Shown here piece by piece: positions 63,044 through 64,000 of a stretch of DNA of 64,000 bases. Source of the stretch: Lewinellaceae bacterium (GTDB lineage Bacteria; Bacteroidota; Bacteroidia; Chitinophagales; Saprospiraceae); NCBI GenBank assembly GCA_020636255.1, contig JACJYE010000002.1, forward strand, positions 558,001 through 622,000, read 5' to 3'. The notes under the pieces are model-generated. The model saw only the letters and a program-made list of their open reading frames with translations. It was not told where the DNA came from and made no database searches. The stretch's first letter is position 1. Each line of letters begins with the position of its first letter. Position numbers and translations under genes: made by a program.

Positions 63044-63988
63044 ATGGCTCAGATCACCATTCTAGGCGCCGGCGTTTCCGGCCTTACGACGGGCATCCTG
63101 CTCCGTGAAGCCGGCTATCAGGTGCGCATCCTGGCCCGCGAGTTGCCGGCGCAAACGGTTTCGGCCGTGGCGGCAGCTATCTGGTTCCCCTACGAGGCAG
63201 AGCCCGTGGAAATGGCCAACCGCTGGAGCGCGGCCTCATACCTGGTGTTCCAGGAACTGGCGGGCCTGCCCGGCACTGGCGTTTCGATGGTGGATTTCCT
63301 GGTATTATCGGCCGAAGGCCAGGATGATAGTTGGAAGGAAGGCTTGCCCAAGGGCGCCGTCCGCCAGGCCAGCGCGGAAGAACTGCCGCCGGGTTTCAAC
63401 CTGGGCTATCTGGCACGGGTGCCCTTGGCGGAAACGCCGGTATACCTCCCTTATCTGCAGGCCCGCTTCCTTCGTAGCGGTGGCGAGCTGGCCATACGGG
63501 AAGTACTGGAAGTGGACAGCCTGCTGCAGCAGGGCCATACTGTGGTCAACTGTACAGGCCTGGGCGCCCGGCAGCTGTTCTCAGACGACAGCCTGTACCC
63601 CATCAGAGGGCAGGTGCTGCGGGCTGCCAAAAAAGAGGGGGTGCGCAGCATGGTGTTCTCAGGGGTAAAAGGACAGCTGGCCTATATCATCGTGCGTAGC
63701 ACCGACATCGTGCTGGGCGGAACCGACTACAGCCACGACTACCGGCTCGAACACTCGGAAGAGGACACTCGACTGATCCTCCAGCGATGCCGCGCTTTGG
63801 ATGCCGCCATCGATACCCCCACCGTGCTGGGAGCTGCCGTCGGGCTGCGCCCCAAAAGGCCGGCCATCCGTTGCGAACGGGAGGCCGGCCGCAACGTCAT
63901 CCACAACTATGGCCACGGGGGTGCCGGCTACACCGTATCATGGGGCTGCGCACAGGAAGTTTTACACCTGATGCAAGCCCGACGATAG
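63044..63988 (+). CDS. D-amino-acid-oxidase-like FAD-dependent oxidoreductase
   Basis: 314 residues from ATG 63044 (a TTG at 63023 is in frame but unlikely). The FAD loop GAGVSGLTTGILLREAG (8-24) opens the protein. The middle contains the flavin-contact segment VNCTGLGARQLF, and the C-terminal part ends in a GHGGAGYTVSWGCAQEV block that matches the second FAD motif of the DAAO family. It oxidises a D-amino acid or similar amine; the substrate is unknown. The end lies close to the window edge but the stop codon is present. Confidence 0.88.
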   Translation: MAQITILGAGVSGLTTGILLREAGYQVRILARELPAQTVSAVAAAIWFPYEAEPVEMANRWSAASYLVFQELAGLPGTGVSMVDFLVLSAEGQDDSWKEGLPKGAVRQASAEELPPGFNLGYLARVPLAETPVYLPYLQARFLRSGGELAIREVLEVDSLLQQGHTVVNCTGLGARQLFSDDSLYPIRGQVLRAAKKEGVRSMVFSGVKGQLAYIIVRSTDIVLGGTDYSHDYRLEHSEEDTRLILQRCRALDAAIDTPTVLGAAVGLRPKRPAIRCEREAGRNVIHNYGHGGAGYTVSWGCAQEVLHLMQARR

Positions 63989-64000
63989 GGTGACAAGGTG

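Overview
This is a GC-rich chromosomal window from a member of the Bacteroidota. The evidence is: six proteins with type IX secretion (T9SS) C-terminal sorting domains, a SusC/SusD outer-membrane pair plus an orphan SusD, a CarboxypepD_reg/TonB module, a DPP-IV-type S9 peptidase, TAnnTTTG-like promoter boxes and almost no Shine-Dalgarno sequences. The GC content and the large modular secreted proteins suggest the Saprospiria (Lewinella/Phaeodactylibacter-like), but that is inference. There are no rRNA or tRNA genes, CRISPR arrays, intact IS elements or phage genes. The window looks like ordinary chromosome that is unusually rich in small palindromic and MITE-like repeats.

Layout. 1-8.7 kb: three tandem secreted paralogues (a reprolysin-like protease cut by the window edge, a non-catalytic adhesin-like protein, and an M43 pappalysin-like protease). 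They share a PPC-like module, a concanavalin-like module, a near-identical sorting domain and a near-identical terminator. 8.7-16.2 kb: an outer-membrane barrel protein, a VWA protein with a carboxypeptidase-regulatory module, and a SusC/SusD uptake pair. 16.2-24.8 kb: an HTH_42 protein, a dienelactone hydrolase, a TerB-like membrane protein, an ECF sigma factor followed by a TonB-like protein, an HtrA protease and a VWA lipoprotein. 25-37.7 kb: mostly minus-strand genes, including a secreted unknown, GNAT, 2TM protein, class V aminotransferase, an overlapping lipoprotein/TPR gene pair, DUF4870, DUF5995, an orphan SusD and a WG-repeat protein. 38.3-47 kb: a second M43 protease with Cys-rich repeats, a helical conserved protein, a dockerin-like T9SS protein, two further envelope proteins and an NAD(P)-binding protein. 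47-64 kb: a large membrane protein, small membrane proteins, a T9SS protein, a haem-binding protein, a methyltransferase, an S9 peptidase, a plant-type LRR lipoprotein, free methionine-R-sulfoxide reductase, a protein resembling the EAD11 effector-associated domain, a class C beta-lactamase-like serine hydrolase, a dual-specificity phosphatase, a small lipoprotein and a D-amino-acid-oxidase-like flavoprotein.

The genes form no single pathway. The theme is an envelope and secretion economy: secreted proteases and peptidases, TonB-dependent uptake with its own sigma/TonB unit, and periplasmic quality control.

The least ordinary content is small repeated DNA. (1) A two-hairpin palindromic element sits in frame inside the sorting-domain coding sequence of all three 5' paralogues and also occurs between genes. 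(2) A MITE of about 162 bp has TNA target duplications. One copy is fused in frame into the signal-peptide region of the WG-repeat protein, and two copies sit exactly at stop codons. (3) A degenerate 8-bp repeat occurs in the leaders of four genes. (4) A 38-bp perfect palindrome spans a convergent gene junction.
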